From Pseudomonadota bacterium (lineage in GTDB: Bacteria > Pseudomonadota > Gammaproteobacteria > Burkholderiales > Methylophilaceae), in assembly GCA_029782295.1 (NCBI GenBank), contig JAKOVB010000168.1:233250-278756 (forward strand): 45,507 nt of DNA, read 5' to 3'. Under the pieces are notes generated by a model. That model did not search any database. It saw only the letters and a program-made list of their open reading frames with translations, and was not told the DNA's origin. The translations under genes and the position numbers were made by a program. Below are positions 26,358 to 36,641 of the stretch, one piece after another. The first letter of the stretch is position 1. Each line of letters begins with the position of its first letter.

Positions 26358-27404
26358 ATGGACGTTTCGGATCTGCTGGCGTTTTCCGTGAAAAACAAGG
26401 CTTCCGACCTGCACCTTTCAGCCGGCCTCCCGCCCATGATTCGCGTGCACGGCGATGTACGCAAGATCAACATGCCGGCGATGGACCACAGCCAGGTGCA
26501 CGACATGGTGTATGACATCATGAACGACGGCCAGCGCAAGTTCTACGAAGAGAACCTGGAATGCGACTTCTCCTTCGAAATCCCCAATCTGGCGCGTTTC
26601 CGCGTGAATGCCTTCAACCAGAATCGCGGCGCTGGCGCCGTGTTCCGGACCATTCCTTCCAAGGTGCTGACGCTGGAGCAGTTGAATGCCCCGGCCATTT
26701 TCAAGGAAATTGCCGCCACGCCGCGCGGTATCGTGCTGGTGACGGGGCCGACCGGTTCCGGCAAGTCCACGACCCTGGCGGCCATGGTCGATTACATCAA
26801 CGAGAACGACTACGGCCACATCCTGACCGTGGAAGATCCGATCGAATTCGTGCACCAGTCCAAGAAGTGCCTGATCAACCAGCGCGAGGTCGGCCCGCAC
26901 ACCCTGTCGTTCGCCAATGCACTGCGTTCCGCGCTGCGGGAAGACCCGGACGTGATCCTGGTGGGCGAAATGCGTGACCTGGAAACCATCCGCCTGGCGC
27001 TGACCGCCGCGGAAACCGGCCACCTGGTGTTCGGCACCCTGCACACCAGCTCCGCAGCCAAGACGATCGACCGGATCGTGGACGTGTTCCCCGCCGCTGA
27101 AAAGGAAATGGTCCGTTCCATGTTGTCCGAGTCGTTGCGCGCGGTGATTTCGCAAACCCTGCTCAAGACCAAGGATGAGTCCGGTCGCGTGGCCGCGCAC
27201 GAGATCATGATCGGGACCCCGGCCATCCGTAACCTTATCCGCGAGAACAAGATCGCACAGATGTACTCCGCGATCCAGACCGGCCAGAGCGTGGGTATGC
27301 AGACGCTGGACCAGAATCTGCAGGAACTGGTGCGCCGCAACATGATTTCGCTGGCTGAGGCTCGCGGCAAGGCGGCCAACAAGGATGCATTCATAGGAGG
27401 CTAG
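26358..27404 (+). CDS. pilT: Type IV pilus retraction ATPase PilT
   Basis: 348 residues; ATG 26358 follows AGGGG and gives the usual MDVSDLLAFSVKNKASDLHLSAG start, upstream frame ignored. Walker A GPTGSGKST (130-138), Asp box TVEDPIEF, Walker B VILVGEMRD, and HTSSAAKTIDRIVDVFP. The C-terminal AIRNLIRENK is the PilT-specific motif needed for retraction. No tetracysteine. It drives pilus retraction for twitching and DNA uptake. Followed four bases later by pilU; divergent yggS-proC is the usual neighbour. Confidence 0.97.
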   Translation: MDVSDLLAFSVKNKASDLHLSAGLPPMIRVHGDVRKINMPAMDHSQVHDMVYDIMNDGQRKFYEENLECDFSFEIPNLARFRVNAFNQNRGAGAVFRTIPSKVLTLEQLNAPAIFKEIAATPRGIVLVTGPTGSGKSTTLAAMVDYINENDYGHILTVEDPIEFVHQSKKCLINQREVGPHTLSFANALRSALREDPDVILVGEMRDLETIRLALTAAETGHLVFGTLHTSSAAKTIDRIVDVFPAAEKEMVRSMLSESLRAVISQTLLKTKDESGRVAAHEIMIGTPAIRNLIRENKIAQMYSAIQTGQSVGMQTLDQNLQELVRRNMISLAEARGKAANKDAFIGG

Positions 27405-27408
27405 GATC

Positions 27409-28545
27409 ATGGATCAGGGTCAGGCAGAAAAATTCGTATTCGACCTGCTTCGCCTCATGCTGGCGAAGAATGCGTCGGACCTGTTCATTACCACCGGCTT
27501 TCCGCCTGCATTGAAAGTGGACGGCACGGTCAAGCCGGTCAGCAACCAGACCCTGACGTCACAACAGTGCAAGGAAATCTGCCGTTCCATCATGAACGAC
27601 AAGCAGGCTGCGGAATACGATGCGACCAACGAATGCAACTTCGCCATCAGCCTGCCCGGTGTGGCGCGTTTCCGCGTCAACGCTTTCGTGCAGCGCGGAT
27701 CGGCCGGCCTGGTGTTCCGGACCATCACCAACAAGATCCCGCAATTCGATGAACTCGGCCTGCCGCCGGTGCTGAAGGATATCGCCATGACCAAGCGCGG
27801 CCTGGTGATCTTCGTCGGCGCTACCGGTTCGGGCAAGTCGACCTCGCTGGCGGCGATGGTGGGTTACCGTAACGAAAACAGCTACGGCCATATCATCACC
27901 ATCGAGGACCCGATCGAGTTCGTGCACGACCACAAGAACTGCATCGTGACGCAGCGCGAGGTCGGCGTGGATACCGAGAACTGGTTCGCCGCGCTGAAGA
28001 ACACCCTGCGCCAGGCACCCGATGTGATCCTGATCGGTGAAATCCGCGACCGCGAGACCATGGACTATGCCGTGGCTTTCGCCGAAACCGGCCACCTGTG
28101 TCTCGCGACCCTGCACGCCAACAGCACCAACCAGGCGCTGGATCGCATCATCAACTTCTTCCCGGAAGAGCGCCGCCACCAGTTGCTGATGGACCTGTCG
28201 CTGAACGTGAAGGCTTTCGTGTCCCAGCGCCTGATCCCGCGCAAGGGCGTCAAGGGACGGGTTCCGGCGGTAGAAGTAATGATCAATTCGCCGTTGATCT
28301 CGGACCTGATCTTCAAGGGCGAGGTGCACGAAATCAAGGAAATCATGGCCAAGTCCCGCGAACTGGGCATGCAGACGTTCGACCAGTCGCTGTTCGAACT
28401 GTACGAGGCCGACCTCATCACCTACGAGGATGCGTTGCGCAATGCGGACTCGGTCAACGACATCCGCCTGAAGATCAAGTTGGAAGGCAAGGAAGCCAAG
28501 GAAAAAGACCTGGCAGCCGGACTCGACCACCTGGGGATCGTCTAG
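27409..28545 (+). CDS. pilU: PilT-paralogous ATPase PilU
   Basis: 378 residues. Motor domain with Walker A GATGSGKST (Ala for the usual Pro), ITIEDPIEF, VILIGEIRDRETMDYA and ATLHANSTNQALDRIINFFP. It has the longer C-terminal tail of PilU ending after DIRLKIKLEGKEAKEKDL. PilU supports PilT-dependent retraction. Start spaced by GGAGG in the end of pilT. Confidence 0.96.
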   Translation: MDQGQAEKFVFDLLRLMLAKNASDLFITTGFPPALKVDGTVKPVSNQTLTSQQCKEICRSIMNDKQAAEYDATNECNFAISLPGVARFRVNAFVQRGSAGLVFRTITNKIPQFDELGLPPVLKDIAMTKRGLVIFVGATGSGKSTSLAAMVGYRNENSYGHIITIEDPIEFVHDHKNCIVTQREVGVDTENWFAALKNTLRQAPDVILIGEIRDRETMDYAVAFAETGHLCLATLHANSTNQALDRIINFFPEERRHQLLMDLSLNVKAFVSQRLIPRKGVKGRVPAVEVMINSPLISDLIFKGEVHEIKEIMAKSRELGMQTFDQSLFELYEADLITYEDALRNADSVNDIRLKIKLEGKEAKEKDLAAGLDHLGIV

Positions 28546-28579
28546 GGGCGAGCCCCGGATATACGCCGCGGCCGGCGGG

Positions 28580-29011
28580 TTATCCCTTGCAGTCCCCGAT
28601 GCGGTGACCGGAAACCTGGCTTCGGGTTTCCAGCGTCCCCGCGCCCGGCACGTCAGCGTTCAGCAACATTTCCCCTTCGAAATGCCCCGAAGCGTATTCC
28701 ACCGATCCTGACCCGCTCATGGGCAACGCTCCGCCACACTGGATGGTGAACGTGAAGCGGTTGCCCTGGTAATGTCGGTCGCCGTAGCTGCATTCTGCGC
28801 CAACCTCGGCAAACAGTTTTTCCGGATTCTGGGCGTCCGCCCGGGTAAAGCACTGGGTGCGGCTGAAAGGCCCGATGCGCTGCCCGCCGCCCGCTGCCGT
28901 CATGCTGAGGGAGAGATCCCACAGGCCCTCCTGTAAATCTGCCGCGGTAGCGGGCAGGATGACCAGGAGCAGGGCGGAAGCCGTCAGGAACGGCAGGCTG
29001 CGCGGTGTCAT
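28580..29011 (-). CDS. DUF3617 family exported protein
   Basis: 143 residues from ATG 29011, which overlaps the stop of the upstream pyrC'-type gene (ATGA). Signal peptide about 1-23 (LTASALLLVILPATAA). LQEGLWDLSLSM opens the DUF3617 domain, which has four cysteines in the mature part (CFT, ECSY, QCGG and DCKG) able to form two disulfides. Function of the family is unknown. Its place at the end of the pyrimidine operon seems to be position only. Confidence 0.8.
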   Translation of the reverse strand: MTPRSLPFLTASALLLVILPATAADLQEGLWDLSLSMTAAGGGQRIGPFSRTQCFTRADAQNPEKLFAEVGAECSYGDRHYQGNRFTFTIQCGGALPMSGSGSVEYASGHFEGEMLLNADVPGAGTLETRSQVSGHRIGDCKG

Positions 29012-30282
29012 CGATGGAACACGGTGTGGCCGTTGACCAGCGTCTGGCTGACGCGGCCTTTCAGTTCCAGCCCGAGGAAGGGGGTGTTGCGACCCTGGCT
29101 GACCAGGGATCTGGCCTCCACTTTCCAGTAGGTATCCGGTTCGAACATGCACACATCCGCAGCGGTGCCAACGCTGAGATGCCCGGCGTCGATGCCGAGA
29201 ATGGCGGCCGGGGTGCTGGTGATGCGCGCGATGGCATCGGAGAGCGAGGTGCCGGTGCCTTCCGCCCACTTCAATGTCAGGGGCAGCAACAGTTCCAGTC
29301 CGGTGGCGCCGGGTTCTGCCTCGGCGAACGGCAACAGTTTGGCATCGTCGTCGACCGGGGTATGGTCTGAACAGGCAGCGTCGATCACGCCTTCCTTGAG
29401 GCCTTCGCGCAGTGCAGCCAGATCGCGCTGGCTGCGCAGGGGGGGGCGCAGGTGGCAGTGGGCATCGAAGAAACCGATGTCGTGTTCGGTCAGGTGCAGG
29501 TGGGTGGTCGCGACGTCACAGGTGACGGGCAGGCCCTGGGCTTTGGCCTGACGGATCAGATCCACGCTTTCGCGGGTCGACAGGCGGCACAGGTGCACCG
29601 CGGCCCCGGTTTCCGCGGCCAGGCGCAGGATGGTGGCCAGCGCGACGGTTTCCGCCGCTGCGGGGATGCCGGACAGGCCGAGGCGAGAGGCGACTTCGCC
29701 GTCGTGTGCCACGCCGTCGCGGGCCAGGTGGTAATCCTCCGGTCGAAGCCAGACAGTGAAGCCGAAGGTGGCGGCATACTGCATGGCGCGCCAAAGCACG
29801 CGGGTGTCGGTGACCTGGGCATCGGCCTGGGCAAATCCCACGCAGCCGGCTTCGGTCAGCTCCCACATTTCAGTGAGCTGCTTGCCTTGCAGTTGCCGGG
29901 TCAATGCCCCCAGCGGGTAGACGTGTGCCAGGTTAAGCTGCTTGGCGCGGTGCTTGAGCATTTCTACCAGGCCCGGTTCGTCCAGTACCGGGTCGGTGTC
30001 CGGCGGGCAGGCGAGGCTGGTGACGCCGCCGGCGACAGCGGCTTGCAGTTCGCTTTCCAGCGTGGCCTTGTATTCGAAGCCGGGTTCGCGCAGGCGGGCG
30101 GAGAGATCTACCAGGCCAGGGCAGACAACCAGGCCGGTCGCGTCGATGGTCTGGTTGGCCACGAAGCCTTCGGGCGCCTGGCCGACACCGGCAATTTTGC
30201 CGGCAGCGATGTACAGGTCACGCACCGCGTCGATGCCGTTCTTCGGGTCGATCAGGCGGCCATTCTTCAGATGGATTTTCAT
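29008..30282 (-). CDS. pyrX: Dihydroorotase-like protein PyrC', probably catalytically inactive
   Basis: 424 residues. Amidohydrolase fold of the class I dihydroorotases, but the metal motif D-x-H-x-H-x-R is DLSARLR (59-65): both zinc histidines are replaced (Ser61, Arg63). LREPG after it, [10 protein letters not shown] and SDHTP are kept. In Pseudomonas an equally inactive PyrC' is needed for assembly of the PyrB aspartate carbamoyltransferase dodecamer; the ATGA overlap with pyrB suggests the same here, and a true dihydroorotase must be encoded elsewhere. The frame is open far upstream inside pyrB; ATG 30282 is the real start ([13 protein letters not shown]). Confidence 0.9.
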   Translation of the reverse strand: MKIHLKNGRLIDPKNGIDAVRDLYIAAGKIAGVGQAPEGFVANQTIDATGLVVCPGLVDLSARLREPGFEYKATLESELQAAVAGGVTSLACPPDTDPVLDEPGLVEMLKHRAKQLNLAHVYPLGALTRQLQGKQLTEMWELTEAGCVGFAQADAQVTDTRVLWRAMQYAATFGFTVWLRPEDYHLARDGVAHDGEVASRLGLSGIPAAAETVALATILRLAAETGAAVHLCRLSTRESVDLIRQAKAQGLPVTCDVATTHLHLTEHDIGFFDAHCHLRPPLRSQRDLAALREGLKEGVIDAACSDHTPVDDDAKLLPFAEAEPGATGLELLLPLTLKWAEGTGTSLSDAIARITSTPAAILGIDAGHLSVGTAADVCMFEPDTYWKVEARSLVSQGRNTPFLGLELKGRVSQTLVNGHTVFHR

Positions 30283-31238
30283 GCGGCCTCCGTGTTGCCG
30301 GCGAGGATGCTCATGACGGCCATGCGGACCGCGATACCGTAGGTCACTTGCGGCAGGATGACCGACTGGTTGCCATCCGCGACGGCCGAGTCGATCTCCA
30401 CGCCGCGGTTCATCGGCCCCGGGTGCATGACGATGGCATCGGGCCGGGCCAGCGCCAGCTTGTCCTGGGTCAGACCGTAGCACTTGAAGTATTCCTGTGA
30501 GCTTGGCAGCAGCGCGCCGCTCATGCGCTCGTTCTGCAGGCGCAGCATCATCACGACGTCGACGTCCTTCAGGCCGGCGCGCATGTCGTGATAGACCTGC
30601 ACCCCCAGCTTTTCGACGTCGGTCGGCAGCAGGGTCTTGGGCGCGATGACCCGGACTTCCGGCACGCCCAGCGTCGTCAGGGCGTGGATCTCGGAGCGGG
30701 CGACGCGCGAATGCAGGACATCGCCGACGATGGCCACGCGCAGGTTGTGCATGTCCGGCTTGTAGCGGCGGATGGTGAACACGTCCAGCAGCCCCTGCGT
30801 CGGGTGCGAGTGGCGGCCGTCGCCGGCGTTGATCACGTGGATGTCGGCAGGGACGTGCTGGGCGATGAAGTGCGCCGCGCCGGACTGTGCGTGGCGAATC
30901 ACGAACATGTCGGCATGCATCGCGATCAGGTTGTCGACCGTGTCGAGGATGGTTTCGCCCTTGGATTGCGAGGAGGTGCCCACGTTGAGGCTGACCACGT
31001 CGGCTGACAGTCGCTTGGCGGCGAGCTCGAAGGTGGTGCGGGTGCGGGTACTGTTCTCGAAGAAGATGTTGCATACGGTCTTGCCGCGCAGCAGCGGGAC
31101 CTTTTTCACTTCACGTTCGGAAACGCCGGTGAAGGATTCCGCAGTGTCCAGAATCTGGTTCAGGATCGCACGCGGGAGGCCTTCGATGGACAGCAGGTGT
31201 TTGAGCTGGCCGTTCCTGTCGAGTTGGGGATTGTTCAT
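30279..31238 (-). CDS. pyrB: Aspartate carbamoyltransferase catalytic subunit
   Basis: 319 residues. First committed step of pyrimidine synthesis. The carbamoyl-phosphate loop [19 protein letters not shown] is at about 54-72, then the HPTQGLLD active-site histidine and LRLQNERM, with [12 protein letters not shown] near the end. No pyrI regulatory-subunit gene is next to it, in line with the PyrB/PyrC' type. Overlaps pyrR by four bases. Confidence 0.97.
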   Translation of the reverse strand: MNNPQLDRNGQLKHLLSIEGLPRAILNQILDTAESFTGVSEREVKKVPLLRGKTVCNIFFENSTRTRTTFELAAKRLSADVVSLNVGTSSQSKGETILDTVDNLIAMHADMFVIRHAQSGAAHFIAQHVPADIHVINAGDGRHSHPTQGLLDVFTIRRYKPDMHNLRVAIVGDVLHSRVARSEIHALTTLGVPEVRVIAPKTLLPTDVEKLGVQVYHDMRAGLKDVDVVMMLRLQNERMSGALLPSSQEYFKCYGLTQDKLALARPDAIVMHPGPMNRGVEIDSAVADGNQSVILPQVTYGIAVRMAVMSILAGNTEAA

Positions 31239-31732
31239 ACGCCTCCTGTCAGCTTGAGGTGAAGATGGCCGGTGGTGTCCCGCACCAGCTCGATGTTCTG
31301 GCCGGGTTCGAGCGTGACGGTCGCCCCCACGACTTCCGCGTGGATCGGCATTTCGCGACCTCCGCGGTCGATCAACGCGGCCAGGGTGATGCGGGCAGGG
31401 CGGCCGTAGTCGAACAGTTCGTTCATGGCGGCGCGCGCGGTGCGGCCGGTGTACAGTACGTCGTCGATGAGGATGATATGGCTGCCTTCGACATCGAACG
31501 GAATGTTGGACGGCTTGATCTGCGGGTGCAGGCCGATGCGGCTGAAATCATCGCGGTAGAAGGAAATGTCCAGGGTGCCCAGCGGCAGGTCTTCGCCCAG
31601 CATGGGTTGCAGTCGCTCTGCCAGCCAGGCGCCGCCACTGTGGATGCCGACCAGCGCGGTATCCTCGTCGATCAGCGGCCGAATGCGTTCGGCCAGCGTT
31701 TGCAGGAGTTGTTCGGCGTCAGGTAGTTGCAT
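31235..31732 (-). CDS. pyrR: PyrR-type regulator/uracil phosphoribosyltransferase
   Basis: 165 residues. The PRPP-binding motif is [17 protein letters not shown], with [15 protein letters not shown] near the N-terminus. PyrR proteins of Gram-positive bacteria control pyr mRNA attenuation; in proteobacteria this homologue lies in the pyr operon but RNA regulation is less clear. No PyrR-binding anti-antiterminator was seen upstream. Overlaps ruvX by 14 bp. Confidence 0.92.
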   Translation of the reverse strand: MQLPDAEQLLQTLAERIRPLIDEDTALVGIHSGGAWLAERLQPMLGEDLPLGTLDISFYRDDFSRIGLHPQIKPSNIPFDVEGSHIILIDDVLYTGRTARAAMNELFDYGRPARITLAALIDRGGREMPIHAEVVGATVTLEPGQNIELVRDTTGHLHLKLTGGV

Positions 31733-32144
31733 GATGTTGGTCTAGAAAGGATTGTAGGATGACTTGCGCGGCGACCTGGTCCAGCATGGGCTTCTGCCGG
31801 CGTCCGCCGACCCCGGATTCCTTCAGGGTCTGGCTGGCCTCGGCTGAGCTCAGGCGCTCGTCCACCAGCGCGACTGGCAGGTTGAAGCGGCCGTGCAGGC
31901 GGTTCGCGAATTTCCGGCAAAGTCGGCTCAGTTCATGCTCGGTGCCGTCCAGGTGGGCGGGCAGGCCGACTACAAGCTGGCTGGGTTGCCATTCGGCAAT
32001 CAGTTCGCCGATCACCTTGAAGCGCTCGTCGTTGCTTTCGCTGTCGATGGTTTGCAGCGGATGGGCGATGCCGACGATGGTATTGCCGACGGCGACGCCG
32101 ATGCGCTTTTCGCCGAAGTCGAACGCCATCAGCGTATCAGGCAT
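31719..32144 (-). CDS. ruvX: Putative pre-16S rRNA nuclease / Holliday junction resolvase-like YqgF
   Basis: 141 residues. RNase H-like fold: [15 protein letters not shown] at the N-terminus holds the first catalytic Asp; [24 protein letters not shown] and [14 protein letters not shown] complete the site. It trims the 5' end of 16S rRNA. Overlaps yqgE by 8 bp and pyrR by 14 bp. Confidence 0.95.
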   Translation of the reverse strand: MPDTLMAFDFGEKRIGVAVGNTIVGIAHPLQTIDSESNDERFKVIGELIAEWQPSQLVVGLPAHLDGTEHELSRLCRKFANRLHGRFNLPVALVDERLSSAEASQTLKESGVGGRRQKPMLDQVAAQVILQSFLDQHHATT

Positions 32145-32697
32145 GACCGGCGTCTTCCGCCAGAGAAGCCAGGTCGATGCCCAGCAACTGGATGGCGGCC
32201 TCGAATTTCTTGTCGCTCGGGATATCGAAAATCACGCTATCGTCTGCCGGTACGGTGAGCCAGGCATTCTGCGCCAGTTCCTCCTCGAGCTGTCCAGCCG
32301 ACCAGCCGGCGTAGCCGAGCGTCACCAGCATTTTTTCCGGGCCGACGCCCAGCGCACTGGCTTCCAGGATGTCCTTGGAGGTGGTGAGAGCGGTCTGGCC
32401 GTCCACGGCGATCGATGAACTCCAGTGGCCGACCGGCTGGTGCAACACAAATCCGCGTTCGATCTGCACCGGGCCGCCGAAGTGGACCGGGGACTGGCCC
32501 AGCGACTTGTCGTGGATTTCCAGGTGGATCTGGTCGAACAGGTCGTCCAGGCTCATTTCGATGGGGCGGTTGATGACCACACCCATGGCCCCTTGTGCGT
32601 TGTGTTCGCAGATGTAGGTGACCGAGCGCGCAAAATAGGGATCGGTCATGGCCGGCATGGCAATGAGGAAGTGTCCGGTAAGGTTGACGTTTTCCAC
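32137..32697 (-). CDS. yqgE: UPF0301 family protein YqgE (AlgH)
   Basis: 186 residues. [41 protein letters not shown] is split over the first 45 residues (marks: [29 protein letters not shown]). [13 protein letters not shown] and [15 protein letters not shown] are also family marks. Function unknown; in Pseudomonas called AlgH. First gene of yqgE-ruvX-pyrR-pyrB-pyrC'-DUF3617, 25 bp after ribBA. Confidence 0.95.
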   Translation of the reverse strand: MENVNLTGHFLIAMPAMTDPYFARSVTYICEHNAQGAMGVVINRPIEMSLDDLFDQIHLEIHDKSLGQSPVHFGGPVQIERGFVLHQPVGHWSSSIAVDGQTALTTSKDILEASALGVGPEKMLVTLGYAGWSAGQLEEELAQNAWLTVPADDSVIFDIPSDKKFEAAIQLLGIDLASLAEDAGHA

Positions 32698-32722
32698 GGT
32701 TGAATTATCGCATAAACACGTT

Positions 32723-33808
32723 TTAGTTGGGTTCCAGGTAGCCGGTCACTTCCAGTCCGAAGCCGGTCATGCTCGGCATCTTGCGTGGCACGGCCAGCAG
32801 CTTCATCTTGCGCACCCCCAGGTCCAGCAGGATCTGCGAGCCGATGCCGTAGTCGCGCAGGTCCTGTTTCGAACGCACGGGTTCGTCGGCATGCTGGATG
32901 CGGCTGACGACCTGCTGGCCATCCTCGTTGCGGCGCAACAGCACGATCACGCCGCACTCGGCTTGCTGGATGGCCTGCATGGCGTTGAGCACATTCCAGG
33001 AGTGGCTCTTGCTGCTGGCATCCAGCAGGTCGAATACCGACAGTGGCTCGTGCACGCGCACCAGCACTTCCTTGTCAGGTGCCGGTTGGCCTTTGATCAG
33101 CGCCAGATGGGTCTCGTTGGTGGTGCGGTCATAATAGGCGACCATCCTGAACATCCCGTAAGGGGTCTGGATGTCGCGTTCTGCAGCGCGCTCCACCAGT
33201 TTTTCGGTCTGGCTGCGGTAGGCGATGAGGTCGGCGATGGTGCCGATCTTGAGGTTGTGTTCCTGGGCGAATGCCAGCAGGTCTGGCAGTCGGGCCATGC
33301 TGCCGTCCTCCTTGAGGATCTCGCAGATCACGCCTGCGGGTTCCAGCCCGGCCAGCTTGGCAAGATCGCAACCAGCCTCGGTGTGGCCTGCACGCACCAG
33401 AACGCCACCATTCTGCGCCATCAGCGGGAAAATATGGCCCGGACTGACGATGTCGGATGGTCGAGCATCGCGGGCCACCGCGGCCTGGATGGTGCGGGCA
33501 CGATCGGCGGCGGAAATCCCAGTGGTGACGCCCTCGGCAGCCTCGATCGACACGGTGAAGTTGGTGCCCATGCGCGCGCCGTTCTCACGCACCATGAGCG
33601 GCAGGTTGAGCTGCCGGCAGCGGGGCTCGGTCAGGGTCAGGCAGATCAGGCCGCGCCCGTGGCGGGCCATGAAATTGATCGCCTCAGGCGTGACATATTG
33701 CGCTGCCAGGACCAGGTCGCCTTCGTTCTCGCGGTCCTCTTCGTCCACCAGCACGACCATGCGGCCCTGGCGGATATCCTCGATGATTTCGTTGACGGGG
33801 CTGATCAT
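32723..33808 (-). CDS. ribBA: 3,4-dihydroxy-2-butanone 4-phosphate synthase with degenerate GTP cyclohydrolase II domain
   Basis: 361 residues from ATG 33808, which overlaps the ribE stop (ATGA). The RibB half (1-200) is intact: [37 protein letters not shown]. The RibA-like half (about 205-361) has lost the zinc cysteines: where active enzymes have C-x10-C-x-C, this reads [18 protein letters not shown]. It should make the four-carbon precursor of riboflavin but not open GTP; a separate ribA is needed. Such RibBX proteins are known in betaproteobacteria. Confidence 0.93.
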   Translation of the reverse strand: MISPVNEIIEDIRQGRMVVLVDEEDRENEGDLVLAAQYVTPEAINFMARHGRGLICLTLTEPRCRQLNLPLMVRENGARMGTNFTVSIEAAEGVTTGISAADRARTIQAAVARDARPSDIVSPGHIFPLMAQNGGVLVRAGHTEAGCDLAKLAGLEPAGVICEILKEDGSMARLPDLLAFAQEHNLKIGTIADLIAYRSQTEKLVERAAERDIQTPYGMFRMVAYYDRTTNETHLALIKGQPAPDKEVLVRVHEPLSVFDLLDASSKSHSWNVLNAMQAIQQAECGVIVLLRRNEDGQQVVSRIQHADEPVRSKQDLRDYGIGSQILLDLGVRKMKLLAVPRKMPSMTGFGLEVTGYLEPN

Positions 33809-34410
33809 GCAGGTGTGCCTTCGTTGTCCCATTGGGTCATGCGGTCGACGTAGCGGGCGATCTGGTCGACCTCCAGGTTGACGCGGCTGCCGACGCCGAG
33901 GTGTTGCAGGGTCGTCATTTCCAGCGTGTGGGGAATCAGGTTGATGCTGAAGGTGTCGTGGTCCACGGTGTTCACGGTCAGGCTGACACCATCGACGGCA
34001 ATGGAACCTTTGACCGCGATGTAGCGTGAAAGTGCGTGCGGTGCACGGATCGACAGCAGCATGCAGTCGCCGACCGGTTCGAAGCGCACCACCTGGCCGA
34101 CGCCGTCGACGTGGCCGCTGACGAGGTGTCCGCCCAGCCGGTCGGACAGGCGCAGCGCTTTTTCCAGATTGACAGGCCGGTGCGTGTCCAGGCCTACCGT
34201 GCAGGAAAGAGTTTCCTTCGACACATGCACCTCGAACACATGTGCGTCGAAGGCGATCACGGTGAGGCAGACCCCGCTGGTGGCAATGCTGTCGCCCAGC
34301 GCGACGTCAGACATGTCGAGGTTGCCCGTGGCGATGGTCAGGCGGGCATCGTCGCCGACAGGCATGATGCGATCGATGTGGCCAACGGCCTGAATGATTC
34401 CGGTAAACAT
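33805..34410 (-). CDS. ribE: Riboflavin synthase, alpha chain
   Basis: 201 residues in two lumazine-binding barrels. ATG 34410 gives the conserved MFTGIIQAVG start; DSIATSGVCLTV and GHVDGVG mark the first barrel, DGVSLTVN and MTTLQHLGVGSRVNLEVD the second. It makes riboflavin from two lumazines. The start sits two bases from the edge of the palindromic element at 34412-34665, which therefore supplies its leader and probably its promoter region. No FMN riboswitch was seen. Confidence 0.95.
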   Translation of the reverse strand: MFTGIIQAVGHIDRIMPVGDDARLTIATGNLDMSDVALGDSIATSGVCLTVIAFDAHVFEVHVSKETLSCTVGLDTHRPVNLEKALRLSDRLGGHLVSGHVDGVGQVVRFEPVGDCMLLSIRAPHALSRYIAVKGSIAVDGVSLTVNTVDHDTFSINLIPHTLEMTTLQHLGVGSRVNLEVDQIARYVDRMTQWDNEGTPA

Positions 34411-34411
34411 A

Positions 34412-34665
34412 GAGCCTATGTCAGCAGTAAACGAATGTGCGCCGGCCATGCATTGCGCGCAGGACCAGGCAAGAGCCGCGTGATTTAGCGGCGAGCAACA
34501 ACGCCATGCGCGCAATGCATGGCCGGCCCGTAGGGTATGAATACAAAAGGGCGTCTGCCGCGTTGCAGGCCTTGCGAATGGAACGACCATTTCGCTGCGT
34601 CCCGCGCCTTGCATCCACCCCTTTTTTATTCATACGCATCTTTCGTTTACTGCTGACATAGGCTC
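34412..34665. repeat. 254-bp nested palindromic element, MITE-like, between ribE and lolC
   Basis: A 24-bp perfect terminal inverted repeat (34412-34435 with 34642-34665) encloses two side-by-side hairpins. The first has 21-bp perfect arms (34441-34461 with 34507-34527, core CCATGCATTGCGCG). The second has 17-bp arms with one mismatch (34535-34551 with 34619-34635, core TATGAATA). No coding frame of note, no flanking transposase. Flanking target-site repeats are not obvious. It fills the whole divergent gap 34411-34713 except the last 48 bp. Confidence 0.75.
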
Positions 34666-34713
34666 GTTGCGATTTTAACAGATCGCGACGGGAGTCCTGT
34701 TAAAATCCCGCTC

Positions 34714-35967
34714 ATGTCCATGCCCTACGAACTCTTTATCGGCCTGCGCTATACCCGCGCCAAACGCCGTAACCATTTCATCTCGTTCATCTCCATGACC
34801 AGTATGGTCGGCATCGCGCTGGGCGTTGCCGCGCTCATCGTGGTGCTGTCGGTGATGAATGGCTTCCAGCACGAATTGCGTTCTCGCATTCTGGGTGTGG
34901 CCTCCCACTTGCAGATTACTGGTGCGAACAATGAACTGCAGGACTGGCCCATCGTGGCCGAGCGCGTGCGCCGGCACCCGGAGGTTCTGGCCTCGGCTCC
35001 CTATATCATGGCGCAGGGCATGCTGTCCTTCGGGCAGGCGGTGCAGGGTGCCGTGGTGCGGGGCGTGTTGCCGGAGCAGGAGGACCGCGTGGCTGAGATC
35101 GGTGCGCACATCAAGGCCGGCGACTTCAAGGCGCTGAAGCCCGGCGAGTTCGGCATCGTACTGGGGGCGGACCTGTCGCGCATGCTCGGCGTCGGGATCG
35201 GCGACAAGGTAGTGGTGATGGCGCCACAGGGGCAGTTTACCCCCACCGGCGTCGTGCCGAGGCTCAAGCAGTTCCGCGTGGTGGGCATCTTCCAGGTCGG
35301 CATGTACGAGTACGACGCCGCGCTGGCGCTGATTCATCTGGATGACGCCGCCAAGCTCTACCGCATGGAAGACCGTGTTTCCGGTCTGCGCCTCAAGCTT
35401 TCCGACCTCTATCATGCACCGCAGGTGTCGCGCGACCTGGCGCAACTGCTCAGCCCTTACGGCAATTTCTATGTCAGCGACTGGACCGAGCAGCACGCCA
35501 ACTTCTTCCGTGCCGTGCAGATGGAAAAGCGGGTCATGTTCGTGATACTGGCGCTGATCGTGGCGGTCGCCGCATTCAACATCGTGTCTACGCTGGTGAT
35601 GGCCGTGACCGACAAACGTGCCGACATCGCCATTCTCCGGACCCTGGGTGCAAGTCCGCGCAGCATCATGCAGATCTTCATCGTGCAGGGCGCCTTGATC
35701 GGCGTCATCGGCACGCTGCTGGGGGTGGTCGGCGGCGTGCTGATCGCGATCAACATCGAGACCATCGTGCCGTTCATCGAACACCTGTTCGGCGTGCAGT
35801 TCCTGTCCAAGGATGTCTATTACATCAGCGATCTGCCCTCCGAACTGCAATGGGGTGACGTGGCCGTGATCACGCTGGTGTCGCTGGTGCTGAGCCTGCT
35901 GGCAACGCTGTACCCCAGCCGCCGGGCGGCGGCCACCAATCCGGCGGAGGCGCTGCGCTATGAGTAA
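34714..35967 (+). CDS. lolC: Lipoprotein-releasing system permease LolC/LolE
   Basis: 417 residues. N-terminal [28 protein letters not shown], then a first membrane segment, a large periplasmic domain (about 45-270), and three membrane segments from about 272. The C-terminal FtsX-like part includes [23 protein letters not shown]. It extracts outer-membrane lipoproteins to LolA with LolD. Only one permease is encoded here, so it may act as a homodimer (LolF-type). ATG 34720 is an alternative start; no clear ribosome site. Overlaps lolD by eight bases. Confidence 0.93.
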   Translation: MSMPYELFIGLRYTRAKRRNHFISFISMTSMVGIALGVAALIVVLSVMNGFQHELRSRILGVASHLQITGANNELQDWPIVAERVRRHPEVLASAPYIMAQGMLSFGQAVQGAVVRGVLPEQEDRVAEIGAHIKAGDFKALKPGEFGIVLGADLSRMLGVGIGDKVVVMAPQGQFTPTGVVPRLKQFRVVGIFQVGMYEYDAALALIHLDDAAKLYRMEDRVSGLRLKLSDLYHAPQVSRDLAQLLSPYGNFYVSDWTEQHANFFRAVQMEKRVMFVILALIVAVAAFNIVSTLVMAVTDKRADIAILRTLGASPRSIMQIFIVQGALIGVIGTLLGVVGGVLIAINIETIVPFIEHLFGVQFLSKDVYYISDLPSELQWGDVAVITLVSLVLSLLATLYPSRRAAATNPAEALRYE

Positions 35968-36637
35968 TGTTCCCGTCATCCGTTGCCGCGGTCTGCACAA
36001 GACTTATACCGGTCTGGACGTGGCCGTGCTCAACGGCATCGATCTTGAAATCGCTCCAGGTGAACAGGTGGCTATCGTCGGCGCCTCCGGTTCCGGCAAA
36101 AGTACTCTGTTGCACCTCCTGGGCGGGCTGGACAGCCCAAGCAGCGGGGAGGTAAGCCTGATGGGGCATCCTCTGGCCGAGTTGAGTGAAAGCCGTCGTG
36201 GGGAGTTGCGCAACCAGTCCCTGGGGTTCATCTACCAGTTCCACCATCTCCTGCCGGAATTTACCGCGCAGGAAAACGTGGCTATGCCCCTGCTGATCCG
36301 GCGCATGCCGCGTCAGGAGGCCCTGGCTGCTGCGGCTGCCCTGCTGGAGCGGGTCGGTCTTGGCAAGCGCATGGGGCACATGCCGGGTGAACTGTCCGGC
36401 GGCGAGCGCCAGCGGGCTGCGGTGGCGCGGGCCCTGGTCACCCAGCCGCAGTGCGTGCTGGCGGATGAGCCGACCGGCAACCTCGACCGCCATACTGCAC
36501 ACGGGGTTTTCGACCTGATGCTGGAACTCAACCGCGACCTGGGGACCAGCTTCGTGGTGGTGACGCACGATCTCGAACTGGCCGGACGCATGGGCCGCAT
36601 CTTGCGGCTGGACGACGGCCGCATCGTCACCGGGTAG
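35960..36637 (+). CDS. lolD: Lipoprotein-releasing system ATPase LolD
   Basis: 225 residues. Walker [10 protein letters not shown], the LolD/MacB family Q-loop region [15 protein letters not shown], signature [15 protein letters not shown], Walker [12 protein letters not shown] and the VVTHDLELA switch. It powers lipoprotein release by LolC. The start lies within the end of lolC. Confidence 0.96.
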   Translation: MSNVPVIRCRGLHKTYTGLDVAVLNGIDLEIAPGEQVAIVGASGSGKSTLLHLLGGLDSPSSGEVSLMGHPLAELSESRRGELRNQSLGFIYQFHHLLPEFTAQENVAMPLLIRRMPRQEALAAAAALLERVGLGKRMGHMPGELSGGERQRAAVARALVTQPQCVLADEPTGNLDRHTAHGVFDLMLELNRDLGTSFVVVTHDLELAGRMGRILRLDDGRIVTG

Positions 36638-36641
36638 GCCC

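Noticed and set aside
30283-31074. Upstream in-frame extension of the dihydroorotase-like gene
   Set aside because: It lies within pyrB in another frame and is Arg/Pro-rich; ATG 30282 gives the conserved start.
34411-34713. FMN riboswitch upstream of ribE
   Set aside because: None of the conserved RFN-element boxes could be found; the region is filled by the inverted-repeat element.
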